Shown: in pieces, positions 16,016 to 25,036 of the stretch
Layout: every line of letters begins with the position of its first letter
How positions within the stretch are numbered: the stretch's first letter is position 1
Source of the DNA: 66-474 sp035281745
GTDB taxonomy: Bacteria > Pseudomonadota > Gammaproteobacteria > Xanthomonadales > Rhodanobacteraceae
DNA: 64,000 nucleotides
Direction of reading: 5' to 3'
NCBI GenBank assembly: GCA_035281745.1
Contig: DATEDI010000020.1
Span: forward strand, 1 to 64,000
The notes under the pieces: model-generated
Database searches by the model: none
Told to the model about the DNA's origin: nothing
Seen by the model: the letters and a program-made list of their open reading frames with translations, nothing else
Translations under genes and position numbers: made by a program

Positions 16016-17857
16016 GTGACGTTTCCGTCGCCGCACGTCGTTCCGGTCATGCCGCTTGCCGCCGCCCTGCCACGTTCGCCCCTGCCGCGGGATCGCGTTC
16101 AACACCTTGATCTGCTGACCCAGGGATTGGACACCGCGAGCCTGTGGTGGCTGTCGGGTTACACGGCCGGTCTTGCGGCGCGGGCGGATTCGGCATCGGA
16201 TGCGTCGCCGGACGCGCGCGCGGCGACGGAACCCACAAACGGTGCGCGCGTCACGATCGTGTACGGCAGCCAGACCGGCAATTCCCGGCATGTCGCGGAA
16301 CGGTTGTGGCGACTGGCCGAGAGTGCGGACTTCAGCGCGCGATTGTTGCGCGCCGACGCCTATCCCCTGCGGGAACTGGCGCAGGAGCGCTTGCTGTATG
16401 TCGTGATCAGCACGCAGGGCGATGGTGATCCGCCGGATGACGCGCACAGTTTCGTCGAATTCCTTGCCAGCCGTCGCGCGCCGAAGCTGGATGCACTTTC
16501 GTTCGCAGTGCTGGGGCTCGGGGATTCGAGCTACCCGCAATTTTGCGTGATCGGCCGCAAGCTCGATGCGCGGTTGGCCGAGCTGGGCGCGACGCGGTTG
16601 TTCGATTTCGTCGAGGCCGATCTCGACTTCGACGCGGTCGCCGGACCCTGGACGCAAAACGCGTTGACGCACGCACGGGAGCTGTTGAAGAGCAGCGCGT
16701 CGACGACCAACGTCACGCCGCTGCGACCGCACATCGAAGCGACGACATGGTCGGCATCAAAACCATTCAAGGCCGAAGTGCTTGCCAACCAGCGCATCAC
16801 CGCCGACGACAGCAACAAGGATGTGCGTCATATCGAGATCGACCTGGCGGGTTCGGGCTTCGATTACGAACCCGGCGATGCGTTGGGCGTCGTGGCGCGC
16901 AGTCCCGCGCCGCTGGTCGAAGCGGTGCTGGATGCATTGCATCTGGAAGGCGCTGCCGCCGTCACGCATGCGGGCGCCACGCACACGTTGCGCGAATGGC
17001 TGACATCGAAACGCGAACTCACGCGTCTCAATCGCCCGTTCGTGGCCGCGCTGGCCGAGCGCAGTGGCAATGCCGAACTTCAGTCGCTGCTGCGGCCGGA
17101 AAGTGTGGAAGCGCTGCGGGCCGTGCTCACCGGTCGCCAACCGCTCGATTTGCTGCAGGACCATCCTGCGGAATGGAGCGGCGATGCGCTGGTCGCGGCA
17201 TTGCGACCAATGACGCCACGGTTGTATTCGATCGCATCGAGCCGCGCGGCGGTCGATGACGAAGCGCATCTCACTGTCGCGCATGTCGAGTACGAAACCG
17301 GCGCCGGCACCCGCTGGGGCGCGGCGTCGCACTGGCTGGCGACGCGTGCGGGCGGCGAAACCGTTGAGGTGTACCTGGAGCGCAACGCGCGCTTCCGCCT
17401 GCCTGCCGAATCTGATCGCGACGTCATCATGATCGGCCCCGGCACCGGCGTCGCGCCGTTCCGTGCGTTCGTGCAGCAACGCGCCGCGGCCGGGGCACGC
17501 GGCCGCAACTGGCTGCTGTTCGGCAATCCGCATTTCCGAAGCGATTTCCTGTACCAGATCGAATGGCAGGCGGCGCTGAAGCAGGGAACGTTGCACCGGA
17601 TGGACCTCGCGTTCTCGCGCGATCAATTCGAAAAAATCTACGTCCAGCATCGTCTTCGCGAACGCGGCCGCGACGTGTTCGATTGGCTGGAGCGCGGCGC
17701 GTACCTGTACGTGTGCGGCGCAACATCGATGGCGCGGGACGTCGAGGAAGCCCTTCGCTGCGCCGTCATGCAGCAGGGTGCGCGCGATGCCGATGCCGCC
17801 GACGAATACATCGCAACGTTGCGCGACGCGCATCGCTATGCAAGAGACATCTACTGA
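16016..17857 (+). CDS. cysJ: Sulfite reductase flavoprotein alpha subunit
   Basis: CysJ passes electrons from NADPH through FAD and FMN to the CysI haemoprotein. The flavodoxin domain (about residues 75-220) shows VYGSQTGNS and VLGLGDSSYPQFC. The FAD domain has RLYSIASS and the NADPH-binding part has GPGTGVAPFRAFVQQR. Total length is 613, close to E. coli CysJ (599). The frame begins at GTG 16016; an ATG at 16049 (MPLAAALP) is an equally good start. Its stop overlaps the cysI start (TGATG). The 84 bases upstream probably hold the cysJIH promoter but no clear hexamers were found. Confidence 0.95.
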   Translation: MTFPSPHVVPVMPLAAALPRSPLPRDRVQHLDLLTQGLDTASLWWLSGYTAGLAARADSASDASPDARAATEPTNGARVTIVYGSQTGNSRHVAERLWRLAESADFSARLLRADAYPLRELAQERLLYVVISTQGDGDPPDDAHSFVEFLASRRAPKLDALSFAVLGLGDSSYPQFCVIGRKLDARLAELGATRLFDFVEADLDFDAVAGPWTQNALTHARELLKSSASTTNVTPLRPHIEATTWSASKPFKAEVLANQRITADDSNKDVRHIEIDLAGSGFDYEPGDALGVVARSPAPLVEAVLDALHLEGAAAVTHAGATHTLREWLTSKRELTRLNRPFVAALAERSGNAELQSLLRPESVEALRAVLTGRQPLDLLQDHPAEWSGDALVAALRPMTPRLYSIASSRAAVDDEAHLTVAHVEYETGAGTRWGAASHWLATRAGGETVEVYLERNARFRLPAESDRDVIMIGPGTGVAPFRAFVQQRAAAGARGRNWLLFGNPHFRSDFLYQIEWQAALKQGTLHRMDLAFSRDQFEKIYVQHRLRERGRDVFDWLERGAYLYVCGATSMARDVEEALRCAVMQQGARDADAADEYIATLRDAHRYARDIY

Positions 17858-19548
17858 TGTCCGCACCCTCCGACCTCGAACGCATCAAGCGCGCGAGCCG
17901 TCATCTGCGCGGAACCTTGCGCGAAAGTCTCGCCGACCCGGTCACCGGCGCGTTGCGCGCGGACGACGTGCAACTGCTGAAGTTCCACGGCGCCTACCAG
18001 CAGGACGATCGCGACGTGCGCGAGGCGCGCCGTCTCGCCAAGCTGGAGCCCGAGTACTCGTTCTTCCTGCGCTTGCGCCTGCCGGGCGGCGTGATGTCGC
18101 CCACGCAATGGCTGGCGATGGATGCGATGGCGACGCGTTACGGCACCCGTGGCCTGCGCCTCACCACGCGCCAGACGATCCAGGTGCATGGCATCCGCAA
18201 AGTCGATTTGCGTGCGGCGGCGCAAGCGATCCACGCCTGCGGGCTAGACACGATCGCGGCTTGCGGCGACGACAATCGCAATGTGGTCGCGGCGGTGAAT
18301 CCGCTGTTGTCGCATGTGCACGCGCGAATATTCGAGCAAGCGCAAGCATTGTCGCTGCACCTGCGGCCGAACTCGCGCGCGTGGTTCGAAACCTGGCTGG
18401 ACGAACCGGCGACCGATGGCAACGAAGCCGAGCCGTTGCTCGGCGATGCGTATCTGCCGCGCAAGTTCAAGATCGGTTTCGCCGTGCCGCCTGACAACGA
18501 CATCGACGTGTATTCGCAGGATGTGGGGCTGGTGGCCATCGTCGAGGCTGGCGAACTGGCAGGTTATGACGTGCTGGTGGGTGGCGGGATGGGCGCGACG
18601 CACGGCAACGCCCGGACGTATCCACGCATGGCCAGCCCGATTGGCTTCATCGTGCCGGAGCAGGTGACGGCGCTGGCCGAAGCCGCGTTGACGACCCAGC
18701 GCGACCATGGCGACCGCTCGGACCGCCTGCACGCGCGTTTCAAGTACACCGTCGATGACCGCGGGCTGGACTGGATCATGTCCGAGATCGAACGACGGGC
18801 GGGCTTCGCGCTGCAGCCCTCGCGCGGATTCGAATTCACGCAACGGGGCGATCGCTTCGGTTGGCGCGAAGGCGGCGACGGCCGTTGGCACCTCGGCCTT
18901 CGCATCCCGTTCGGACGCGTGCACGATCGGGACGGCGTCTCCCGGCAGACCGGCATGCGCGCGCTCGCGGCGCTGCTGGCCGAACAAGCGCCCGACGCGC
19001 AGATTCGCCTGACGCCCCACCAGAACGCATTCATCGCGGGGGTGCCGGCGTTGCTTCGCGCGCGCATCGATGTCATCACGGCCGCGCACGATCTCGCCTT
19101 GCACGTCGCAAGCTCGAAACTGACGCTGAATGCGGTCGCTTGCGTCGCGTTGCCGACTTGCGGTCTCGCCATGGCGGAATCCGAGCGCTGGATGCCGACG
19201 TTCCTGCCCGCGCTGCAGATCGTGCTGGACAAACATGGCTTGCACGACGAACCCATCGACCTGCGCATCAGCGGCTGCCCCAATGGTTGCTCGCGTCCGT
19301 ACCTCGCCGAAATCGCGCTGATCGGCAAGGCGCCCGGCAGGTACAACCTGATGCTGGGCGGCGATCATCGGGGCCAGCGGATGAACGCGTTGTATCGCGA
19401 GAACATCGTCGAGGAGGAAATTCTCGCAACCCTCGACGAATTGCTCGCACGATTCGCCGCCGAGCGCGAAGTCGGCGAACACTTCGGCGATTTTCTGGCG
19501 CGCACCGGCGTGGTGACGCCGCCGCTGCCGCGCGAGATCGCGACATGA
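17857..19548 (+). CDS. cysI: Sulfite reductase haemoprotein beta subunit
   Basis: CysI reduces sulfite to sulfide using a coupled siroheme and [4Fe-4S] cluster. The cluster ligands are seen as CVALPTCGLAM and SGCPNGCSRPY (C-x5-C and C-x3-C) near residues 430-480. Repeated ferredoxin-nitrite/sulfite reductase halves are recognisable (LRLTTRQTIQVHGI; IRLTPHQNAFIAGV). The protein is 563 residues, as expected. ATG at 17857 overlaps the cysJ stop, and the TGA at 19548 overlaps the cysH start, so cysJIH is translationally coupled. Confidence 0.97.
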   Translation: MSAPSDLERIKRASRHLRGTLRESLADPVTGALRADDVQLLKFHGAYQQDDRDVREARRLAKLEPEYSFFLRLRLPGGVMSPTQWLAMDAMATRYGTRGLRLTTRQTIQVHGIRKVDLRAAAQAIHACGLDTIAACGDDNRNVVAAVNPLLSHVHARIFEQAQALSLHLRPNSRAWFETWLDEPATDGNEAEPLLGDAYLPRKFKIGFAVPPDNDIDVYSQDVGLVAIVEAGELAGYDVLVGGGMGATHGNARTYPRMASPIGFIVPEQVTALAEAALTTQRDHGDRSDRLHARFKYTVDDRGLDWIMSEIERRAGFALQPSRGFEFTQRGDRFGWREGGDGRWHLGLRIPFGRVHDRDGVSRQTGMRALAALLAEQAPDAQIRLTPHQNAFIAGVPALLRARIDVITAAHDLALHVASSKLTLNAVACVALPTCGLAMAESERWMPTFLPALQIVLDKHGLHDEPIDLRISGCPNGCSRPYLAEIALIGKAPGRYNLMLGGDHRGQRMNALYRENIVEEEILATLDELLARFAAEREVGEHFGDFLARTGVVTPPLPREIAT

Positions 19549-20273
19549 CTCTGCCCGATCCCCTCACCGCCGCGCAGTCGCCGGAAGCGCTGGCCGAACT
19601 CAATCATTGGCTCGCCGGCTTGACGGCCGAACGGCGCATCGAATGGGGCCTCGCCGCACTCGCGGGCAAGTACGCGCTGTCCTCGAGTTTCGGCGCGCAG
19701 GCGGCGGTGTCGCTGCACCTGGTTACGCGGGCGCGCCCGGATATTCCGGTGATCCTGGTCGACACGGGCTACCTGTTTCCGGAAACCTACCGCTTCGTCG
19801 ATGAACTGCGCGAGCGGTTGCACCTGAACCTCAAGGTGTATCGACCCGAGATCGGCACCGCCTGGATGGAGGCGCGGCTCGGCCGGCTGTGGGAACAAGG
19901 CAGCGATGGCATCGCGCGCTACAACCGCCTGCGCAAGGTCGAGCCCATGCAGCGTGCATTGGACGAGCTCGGCGTGCGCACCTGGATCGCTGGCATCCGC
20001 CGCAGCCAGTCGGGAAGTCGCGCGAGTGCGGAGTTCCTGGAACTGCACGACGCGCGCTGGAAGCTGCACCCGATCGCGGATTGGCGTGACCACGATGTCT
20101 GGCGCTATCTCAACCGCCACGCGTTGCCGTACCACCCGCTGTGGCACGAAGGCTACGTGTCGATCGGTGACGTGCACACCACCCGCCGCTGGGAGCCCGG
20201 CATGCGCGACGAGGACACGCGTTTTTTCGGTCTGCAGCGTGAATGCGGATTGCATTTTGCCACCGGCAAATAG
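19545..20273 (+). CDS. cysH: Phosphoadenylyl-sulfate (PAPS) reductase
   Basis: CysH reduces PAPS to sulfite using thioredoxin. The 242-residue protein has the nucleotide loop SSFGAQAAVSLHL, the segment DTGYLFPETYRF, GIRRSQSGSR, and the C-terminal catalytic Cys in ECGLH. The paired cysteines that bind a [4Fe-4S] cluster in APS reductases are absent, which points to PAPS rather than APS as substrate. It overlaps cysI by four bases (ATGA). An AGACGTCC motif like those in the cysB-cysG gap lies across and after its stop (20272-20279). Confidence 0.95.
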   Translation: MTLPDPLTAAQSPEALAELNHWLAGLTAERRIEWGLAALAGKYALSSSFGAQAAVSLHLVTRARPDIPVILVDTGYLFPETYRFVDELRERLHLNLKVYRPEIGTAWMEARLGRLWEQGSDGIARYNRLRKVEPMQRALDELGVRTWIAGIRRSQSGSRASAEFLELHDARWKLHPIADWRDHDVWRYLNRHALPYHPLWHEGYVSIGDVHTTRRWEPGMRDEDTRFFGLQRECGLHFATGK

Positions 20274-20338
20274 ACGTCCAAACACTTGCGGATCAATGGC
20301 GACGCCGTCAAGCTGCGGGTTCCCGAGGGAGATTCAGC

Positions 20339-21652
20339 ATGACAGGCAAGACCCGACCGCCGCGCGGCGCCCCCGCAAAACCTGCGCGTGACAAGAACGC
20401 CAGCAGGCGACAGGCGAACGTCTCTTCCTCAGGACTAGGCGGCGCGGAGCGAAGATCGCGCAGTGCGGGTGCCACGGTTCGAGCCGGTTCGGACCCTCAT
20501 CCGCCCTCCGGGCACCTTCTCCCGCAGGGAGAAGGAAAAAATGTGCGCCAGAAGGCCGGCGAGGAATCCTCACGGAAGCCCGATCTCGCAGCGGTGCGCG
20601 CCGAGATCGACGGCATCGACCATCAGATTCAGGCGCTGATCGCGCGCCGCGCCCACTGGGCGCACGAAGTTGGCCGCGCCAAGGGCAAGCTGGCCGCGGC
20701 GGTGGACTATTACCGGCCGGAACGCGAAGCACAGGTGCTGCGTCGCGTGGTCGACCGCAATGGCGGTCCGCTGGCCGACGACGTGCTGGTGCGGCTGTTT
20801 CGCGAAATCATGTCGGCCTGCCTCGCCCAGCAGGAGCCGCTGAAGGTCGGCTTCCTCGGGCCTGAGGGCACGTTTTCCGAGCAGGCGGTGTTCAAGCACT
20901 TCGGCCATTCGGCCAAGGGTTTCCCATTGGCCAGCATCGCCGAGGTATTCGACGAGGTCGCCGAAGGCCGTGCGGATTTCGGCATGGTGCCGGTGGAGAA
21001 TTCCGGGCAGGGCACCATCCAGTCGACGCTGGATCTTTTTCTCGGCTCGCCGCTGAAAATTTGCGGCGAAGTCGAACTGCACGTGCACCAGTACCTGCTG
21101 TCGCGCGGCGGCCACGTCGAGGATATCGAACGCGTGTATTCGCATGGCCAGTCGCTGGCGCAATGCCGTGGCTGGTTGCGCCAGAACCTGCCGGGCATCG
21201 GGCTCGAAGCGGTGTCCAGCAACGCCGAAGCCGCGCGGCGCGCCCGCAAGGCCGACGATGCCGCCGCGATCGCCGGTGAAAGCGCGGCGCATGTGTACGG
21301 ATTGCAGGTGGTCGCCGGCCCGATCGAGGATCGTCCCGACAACACCACGCGCTTCCTGGTGCTCGGCCGTGCGCTGTTTCCGCCATCCGGCAACGATCGC
21401 ACCTCGCTGCTGGTGTTCGTGCGCGACCAACCGGGCGCGCTGTACCGCGTGCTGGAGCCGCTGGCGCGGCATGGCGTCAGCATGAACCGGATCGAGTCGC
21501 GCCCGGCGCACACCGGCAAGTGGCAATACGCATTCTTCATCGACGTCGGTGGCCACGTGGACGAGTCGCCGCTGCGCGATGCGCTGGCGGAGCTGGGTGA
21601 TTTTGCCTCGCAGGTGTCGGTGCTCGGGTCATATCCCGTTGCGATAGCCTGA
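20339..21652 (+). CDS. pheA: Bifunctional chorismate mutase / prephenate dehydratase
   Basis: PheA converts chorismate to prephenate and then phenylpyruvate for phenylalanine synthesis. From about residue 82 a chorismate mutase domain (RAEIDGIDHQIQALIARRA) is followed by prephenate dehydratase (VGFLGPEGTFSEQA, VPVENSGQGT, NTTRFLVLG) and a C-terminal ACT domain (GALYRVLEPLARHGVSMNRIESRP). ATG at 20339 follows a good GAGGGAGAT site. The first 80 residues are low-complexity and include PHPPSGHLLPQGEG, encoded by a palindromic repeat inside the gene. The mature enzyme may therefore begin later, or the repeat has lengthened the N-terminus. Confidence 0.94.
   Translation: MTGKTRPPRGAPAKPARDKNASRRQANVSSSGLGGAERRSRSAGATVRAGSDPHPPSGHLLPQGEGKNVRQKAGEESSRKPDLAAVRAEIDGIDHQIQALIARRAHWAHEVGRAKGKLAAAVDYYRPEREAQVLRRVVDRNGGPLADDVLVRLFREIMSACLAQQEPLKVGFLGPEGTFSEQAVFKHFGHSAKGFPLASIAEVFDEVAEGRADFGMVPVENSGQGTIQSTLDLFLGSPLKICGEVELHVHQYLLSRGGHVEDIERVYSHGQSLAQCRGWLRQNLPGIGLEAVSSNAEAARRARKADDAAAIAGESAAHVYGLQVVAGPIEDRPDNTTRFLVLGRALFPPSGNDRTSLLVFVRDQPGALYRVLEPLARHGVSMNRIESRPAHTGKWQYAFFIDVGGHVDESPLRDALAELGDFASQVSVLGSYPVAIA
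20490..20550. repeat. Palindromic repeat inside the 5' part of pheA
   Basis: The DNA CTCATCCGCCCTCCGGGCAC followed by CTTCTCCCGCAGGGAGAAGG is a double hairpin of the kind usually found between genes in many proteobacteria. Here it is in frame in pheA and codes for HPPSGHLLPQGEG. It falls in the poorly conserved N-terminal extension, upstream of the chorismate mutase domain. Confidence 0.6.
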
Positions 21653-21707
21653 AACTCGGCGCAGGCATTCGCGGTCCCATGTTCATTGCCGGGAACGAGG
21701 ACGCGCG

Positions 21708-22190
21708 ATGCGACGACTTGGTCTGTTGTTGGTTTTGCCCATGCTTGCGGGTGCGTGGCCCGCGCTGGCGAGCGCTGGCTCCTACGCGGACGCGCTTTCG
21801 CAGTGCCTGATCCGTTCGACCACGCCCGCGGACCAAAAGACGGTGGTGCGCTGGGCGTTCGCGACCATGGCGCTGGACCCGGACGTCGCGCCAATGAGTG
21901 CCATCACGCCGGAACAACGCGCATCGATCAATCAGAAGGCCGGTGCGCTGGTGACGGATCTGCTGGCCCGTTCATGCAACCAGCCTGCGCAACAGGCGCT
22001 GATGTTCGAGGGACCCGGCGCCGCGCGCACTGCATTCGAGGCCTGGGCGCGCTGGGCGATCACCAATCTCGCCAGTGAGCCGCATGTCATGCAAGGCGCG
22101 GGCGCGCTGCTGCAATACATCGACCTCGGCAAATTGATGTCGCTGGTTCCGTTGCAGGGGTTTCCGCCGGCAAGCGGCAGTACGCGCTGA
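21708..22190 (+). CDS. Small exported protein of unknown function
   Basis: The 160-residue protein starts with a signal peptide (MRRLGLLLVLPMLAGAWPALASAG) and should be periplasmic. The mature part contains two cysteines (SQCLIRST, RSCNQPAQQ) that could form a disulfide, and is mostly helical with no membrane segment. No family was recognised. It follows pheA by 55 bases on the same strand and may be cotranscribed. A palindromic repeat lies directly after its stop. Confidence 0.7.
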   Translation: MRRLGLLLVLPMLAGAWPALASAGSYADALSQCLIRSTTPADQKTVVRWAFATMALDPDVAPMSAITPEQRASINQKAGALVTDLLARSCNQPAQQALMFEGPGAARTAFEAWARWAITNLASEPHVMQGAGALLQYIDLGKLMSLVPLQGFPPASGSTR

Positions 22191-22192
22191 TT

Positions 22193-22284
22193 TGTAGGTT
22201 GGCGCTGACGCCAGCTTCATCGGCGGAAGCCCAACGTCCTCCGCACGACCATGTTGGGCTTCACTGCATTCAGCCCAACCTACG
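22193..22284. repeat. GTAGGTTGG / CCAACCTAC inverted-repeat element
   Basis: The convergent gap before cysB holds GTAGGTTGG at 22194-22202 and CCCAACCTAC ending at 22283, with inner GAAGCCCAAC and GTTGGGCTTC arms. This is a MITE-like palindrome. A related, partly doubled copy occurs at 33511-33647. Confidence 0.7.
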
Positions 22285-22302
22285 CGCTACCTGCGGCGCT
22301 TC

Positions 22303-23283
22303 TCACGCAGCCACGCGATGCAGCTCCGTCCACGCCGGCGGCTCCGGCCACGCCGGTTCGGCGTTGCCGGCGACCACGCGTCGCAGGTCGATGCCGTCGA
22401 TTTGCGGCGCCACTTCGCGCAGCAAGCGCAGGGCAAAGTCGCGCACGACACGGCCGCGCGGCAGGATCGCCCAGGTGATGCACTCGGGCAACGCATCGGG
22501 CGCACGCAATACGCGCAGGTCGGTGTTCTCCGGCGACACCGCCATTTCCGCGAGGATGCCGACGCCGAGCCCCGCGCGCACGTACGTCTTGATGAGATCC
22601 GCATCGTGCGCGGTCATCGCCAGTTGCATGGGCAGCTTGGCTGCATCGAACGCACGCTTCAGCGAGGACTCCGGCTTGCGCGACGATTCATAACTGACAA
22701 GCGGAACGGTGGACAGATCGCGCAGGCTGACGCCCTTGCCGCGACGGCCGAGCGGGTGGCCGGTCGGCACCAGTACCACGCGTCGCCAGCGAAACAGCGG
22801 TACCGCGACGCCGCCGTCGGGCACGGCGCCGCTGGTGCTGATCACGGCCAACTCGTCGCCGCCGCGCGCCAGCCGCGCCAGGATTTCGCTCTCTTCGGAT
22901 GGCTGCAGGCGGATGCTGACCGCCGGGAATTCGCGTCGCGTCGCGGCGATCGCGTCGGGAAGCACATAGCGCGCCTGCGTGTGGGTGGTCACGAGCGTGA
23001 GCCGACCCTTGCGTTCGCCGCGCTGGTTGGCGGCCAGCGCGCGGATGTTGCCGGCCTCGTCGAGCAGGCGGCGCGCATGCACCAGCACGTGTTCGCCCGA
23101 TTGCGTCAGTGAAGTAAGGCTGCGGCCCTTGCGCGTGAACAGCAGGAAACCGAGTTCGTCTTCGAGTTGCTTGATCTGTCGCGACAAGCCCGGTTGGGTG
23201 GCATGCACATGCTCGGCGGCGAGGGTGATGTTGAGGCCTGAATCGGCGATGGCGACGAGATAGCGAAGTTGATTGAGCGTCAT
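22303..23283 (-). CDS. cysB: LysR-family cysteine regulon activator CysB
   Basis: This LysR-type regulator has 326 residues, near the 324 of E. coli CysB. The N-terminal helix-turn-helix is AEHVHATQPGLSRQIKQLEDELG, with the CysB-like opening LNQLRYLVAIADSGLNITLAAE. The effector domain follows (VTTHTQARYVLP, AHDADLIKTYVRAGLGVGI). CysB activates sulfur-assimilation genes when sulfide is scarce, sensing N- or O-acetylserine. ATG at 23283 is chosen; the frame is open further upstream to 23415 but loses resemblance. It is divergent from cysG, with a 256-base shared control region. Confidence 0.93.
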   Translation of the reverse strand: MTLNQLRYLVAIADSGLNITLAAEHVHATQPGLSRQIKQLEDELGFLLFTRKGRSLTSLTQSGEHVLVHARRLLDEAGNIRALAANQRGERKGRLTLVTTHTQARYVLPDAIAATRREFPAVSIRLQPSEESEILARLARGGDELAVISTSGAVPDGGVAVPLFRWRRVVLVPTGHPLGRRGKGVSLRDLSTVPLVSYESSRKPESSLKRAFDAAKLPMQLAMTAHDADLIKTYVRAGLGVGILAEMAVSPENTDLRVLRAPDALPECITWAILPRGRVVRDFALRLLREVAPQIDGIDLRRVVAGNAEPAWPEPPAWTELHRVAA

Positions 23284-23448
23284 TGGCAAAGTCCCGCAAG
23301 TGATGATCGCGAACCGCGGTGGCGCGCCTATTCCGCGCACCCCATCGAGGATCGGCGACAACACATCGCGGGACGTTTCAGGTTCATCGGAGTAGCTCCA
23401 TCGCGAGCGGCGCATGCGAATTGAGCAGCGGCAACCAGCCTAGCATGT

Positions 23449-23480
23449 AGACGTCCAGACATCCATATCGACATATAACC
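23449..23480. promoter_or_regulatory. Tandem 8-base repeats in the cysB-cysG control region
   Basis: Four contiguous 8-base units read AGACGTCC, AGACATCC, ATATCGAC and ATATAACC. The first two closely resemble tandem Met boxes (AGACGTCT) bound by MetJ in enteric bacteria. One more AGACGTCC lies at 20272-20279. They may be operators for CysB or another sulfur regulator; the protein that binds them is unknown. Confidence 0.4.
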
Positions 23481-23539
23481 GTCCCGCATAAGGCTGTCCC
23501 CGATGCGTATTTCCGCTTGCGTCGTCTGGCGCGCAGACT

Positions 23540-24994
23540 GTGCGAATGGGCATCAATGCTTCCATCGACACGGCAGTTCCCGCGTCGCTGTTCCCGCTGT
23601 TCACGGACTTGCGCGGCCGCGCCGTGCTGGTGGTCGGCGGCGGCGACGTGGCGCGCCGCAAGGTCGCGGCTTTGCTGGAAACCGGCGCCGACATCACCGT
23701 CGCGGCGAGCGTACTCGATCCCGCATTGCGGGAGTGGGTCGAGCGTGGACGCCTGCATCATCGCGAAGGTGGCTTCGAACCGGCATGGCTGGACGGCGTG
23801 ATGCTCGTCGTGGTGGCCAGTCACGATCGCGTGCCCAACCGCATCGTGGCCGAGGCCGCGCGGACGCGCGGCATCTTCGTGAATGTGGTCGACGATACTG
23901 AGGCTTCCACGTTCCACATTCCCGCGAGCGTCCGGCGCGGACGATTGCAGGTGGCTGTCTCCTCGGGCGGCGCGGCGCCGGTGCTGGCGCGGCGCGTGCG
24001 CGAAAAGCTGGAAGCCGAACTGGATGACTCGCTCGGAGTCTTGACCGAATTGTTGGCGCGCGAGCGTGCGCGTATTCGCGAGCGCCTTCCACAGGCCGGA
24101 AAGCGTCGGCATTTTTTTGAACGGTTGCTGGGTGGCGATTTGCCGCGCCTGCTGCGCGAAGGCGACGAGGCCAGCGCACAACTTGCCTTCGAGCGTGCAT
24201 TGAATGAACCCGATGCGGCAATGCGGCGCGGCAGCGTGGCGCTGGTCGGCGCCGGCCCCGGCGATCCCGGCTTGTTGACGCTGAAAGCCTTGCGTGCGTT
24301 GCAGGATGCCGACGTGATCCTGCACGATCGCCTGGTCGGCCCGGACATCCTCGAACTCGCGCGCCGCGACGCCGAACGCACTCCCGTCGGCAAGCGTGTG
24401 GGCGAGGATCACGACGCCACGCAAGCGCGCATCCACGCGCTGATGCTGCACCACGCACGGGCTGGCAAGCGGGTAGTGCGCCTGCAAGGCGGCGATCCGC
24501 TGGTGTTCGGGCGCGGCGGCGAGGAGCTGGATTTCCTGCGCGCCCATGGCATTGCGCATGAAGTGATTCCCGGCATTACCGCCGCGATCGCAGGTGCCGC
24601 CGCCGCGGGCGTGCCGCTGACCGATCGCCGGTGCGCGCGCAGCGTCACGCTGCTGAGTCCGCGCGGCCGGAGCGGCGTCGACGGCGAAGCACTCGCTGCG
24701 GCCGGACAGACGTTGGCGATCTACATGGGCGTCGGCGAACTGGACGCGCTGTCGCATTTGCTGACTGCCAGCGGGCGTGGTGCCGACACGCCTTGCGTGC
24801 TCATCGAGAACGCATCGCTGCCGCAACAGCGCACGCTGGCCGGCACGCTGGGAGATCTCCCGGCGCTGGCGCGCGAACACGACGTACACGCCCCGGCGCT
24901 GCTGATCGTCGGCGAAGTCGCCGCGCACGCGCAACGCGCGGGGCACACCGGACGATGTCGCGGCGAAACAGCGTCCATCGCACATGCTGCCTGA
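23540..24994 (+). CDS. cysG: Siroheme synthase (trifunctional CysG)
   Basis: CysG makes siroheme, the cofactor of CysI. The 484-residue protein has an N-terminal precorrin-2 dehydrogenase/ferrochelatase part (VLVVGGGDVARRKVAALLE, NVVDDTEASTFHIPA) and a C-terminal uroporphyrinogen-III methyltransferase (VGAGPGDPGLLTLKALRALQ, VRLQGGDPLVFGRGGEE, YMGVGEL). E. coli CysG has 457 residues. The frame starts with GTG at 23540; ATG at 23546 is two codons later and perhaps better. It is divergent from cysB. Confidence 0.96.
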   Translation: MRMGINASIDTAVPASLFPLFTDLRGRAVLVVGGGDVARRKVAALLETGADITVAASVLDPALREWVERGRLHHREGGFEPAWLDGVMLVVVASHDRVPNRIVAEAARTRGIFVNVVDDTEASTFHIPASVRRGRLQVAVSSGGAAPVLARRVREKLEAELDDSLGVLTELLARERARIRERLPQAGKRRHFFERLLGGDLPRLLREGDEASAQLAFERALNEPDAAMRRGSVALVGAGPGDPGLLTLKALRALQDADVILHDRLVGPDILELARRDAERTPVGKRVGEDHDATQARIHALMLHHARAGKRVVRLQGGDPLVFGRGGEELDFLRAHGIAHEVIPGITAAIAGAAAAGVPLTDRRCARSVTLLSPRGRSGVDGEALAAAGQTLAIYMGVGELDALSHLLTASGRGADTPCVLIENASLPQQRTLAGTLGDLPALAREHDVHAPALLIVGEVAAHAQRAGHTGRCRGETASIAHAA

Positions 24995-25036
24995 ACATTG
25001 GTTCCAACATTGGCTTTTCAACACGAGGACACAACC

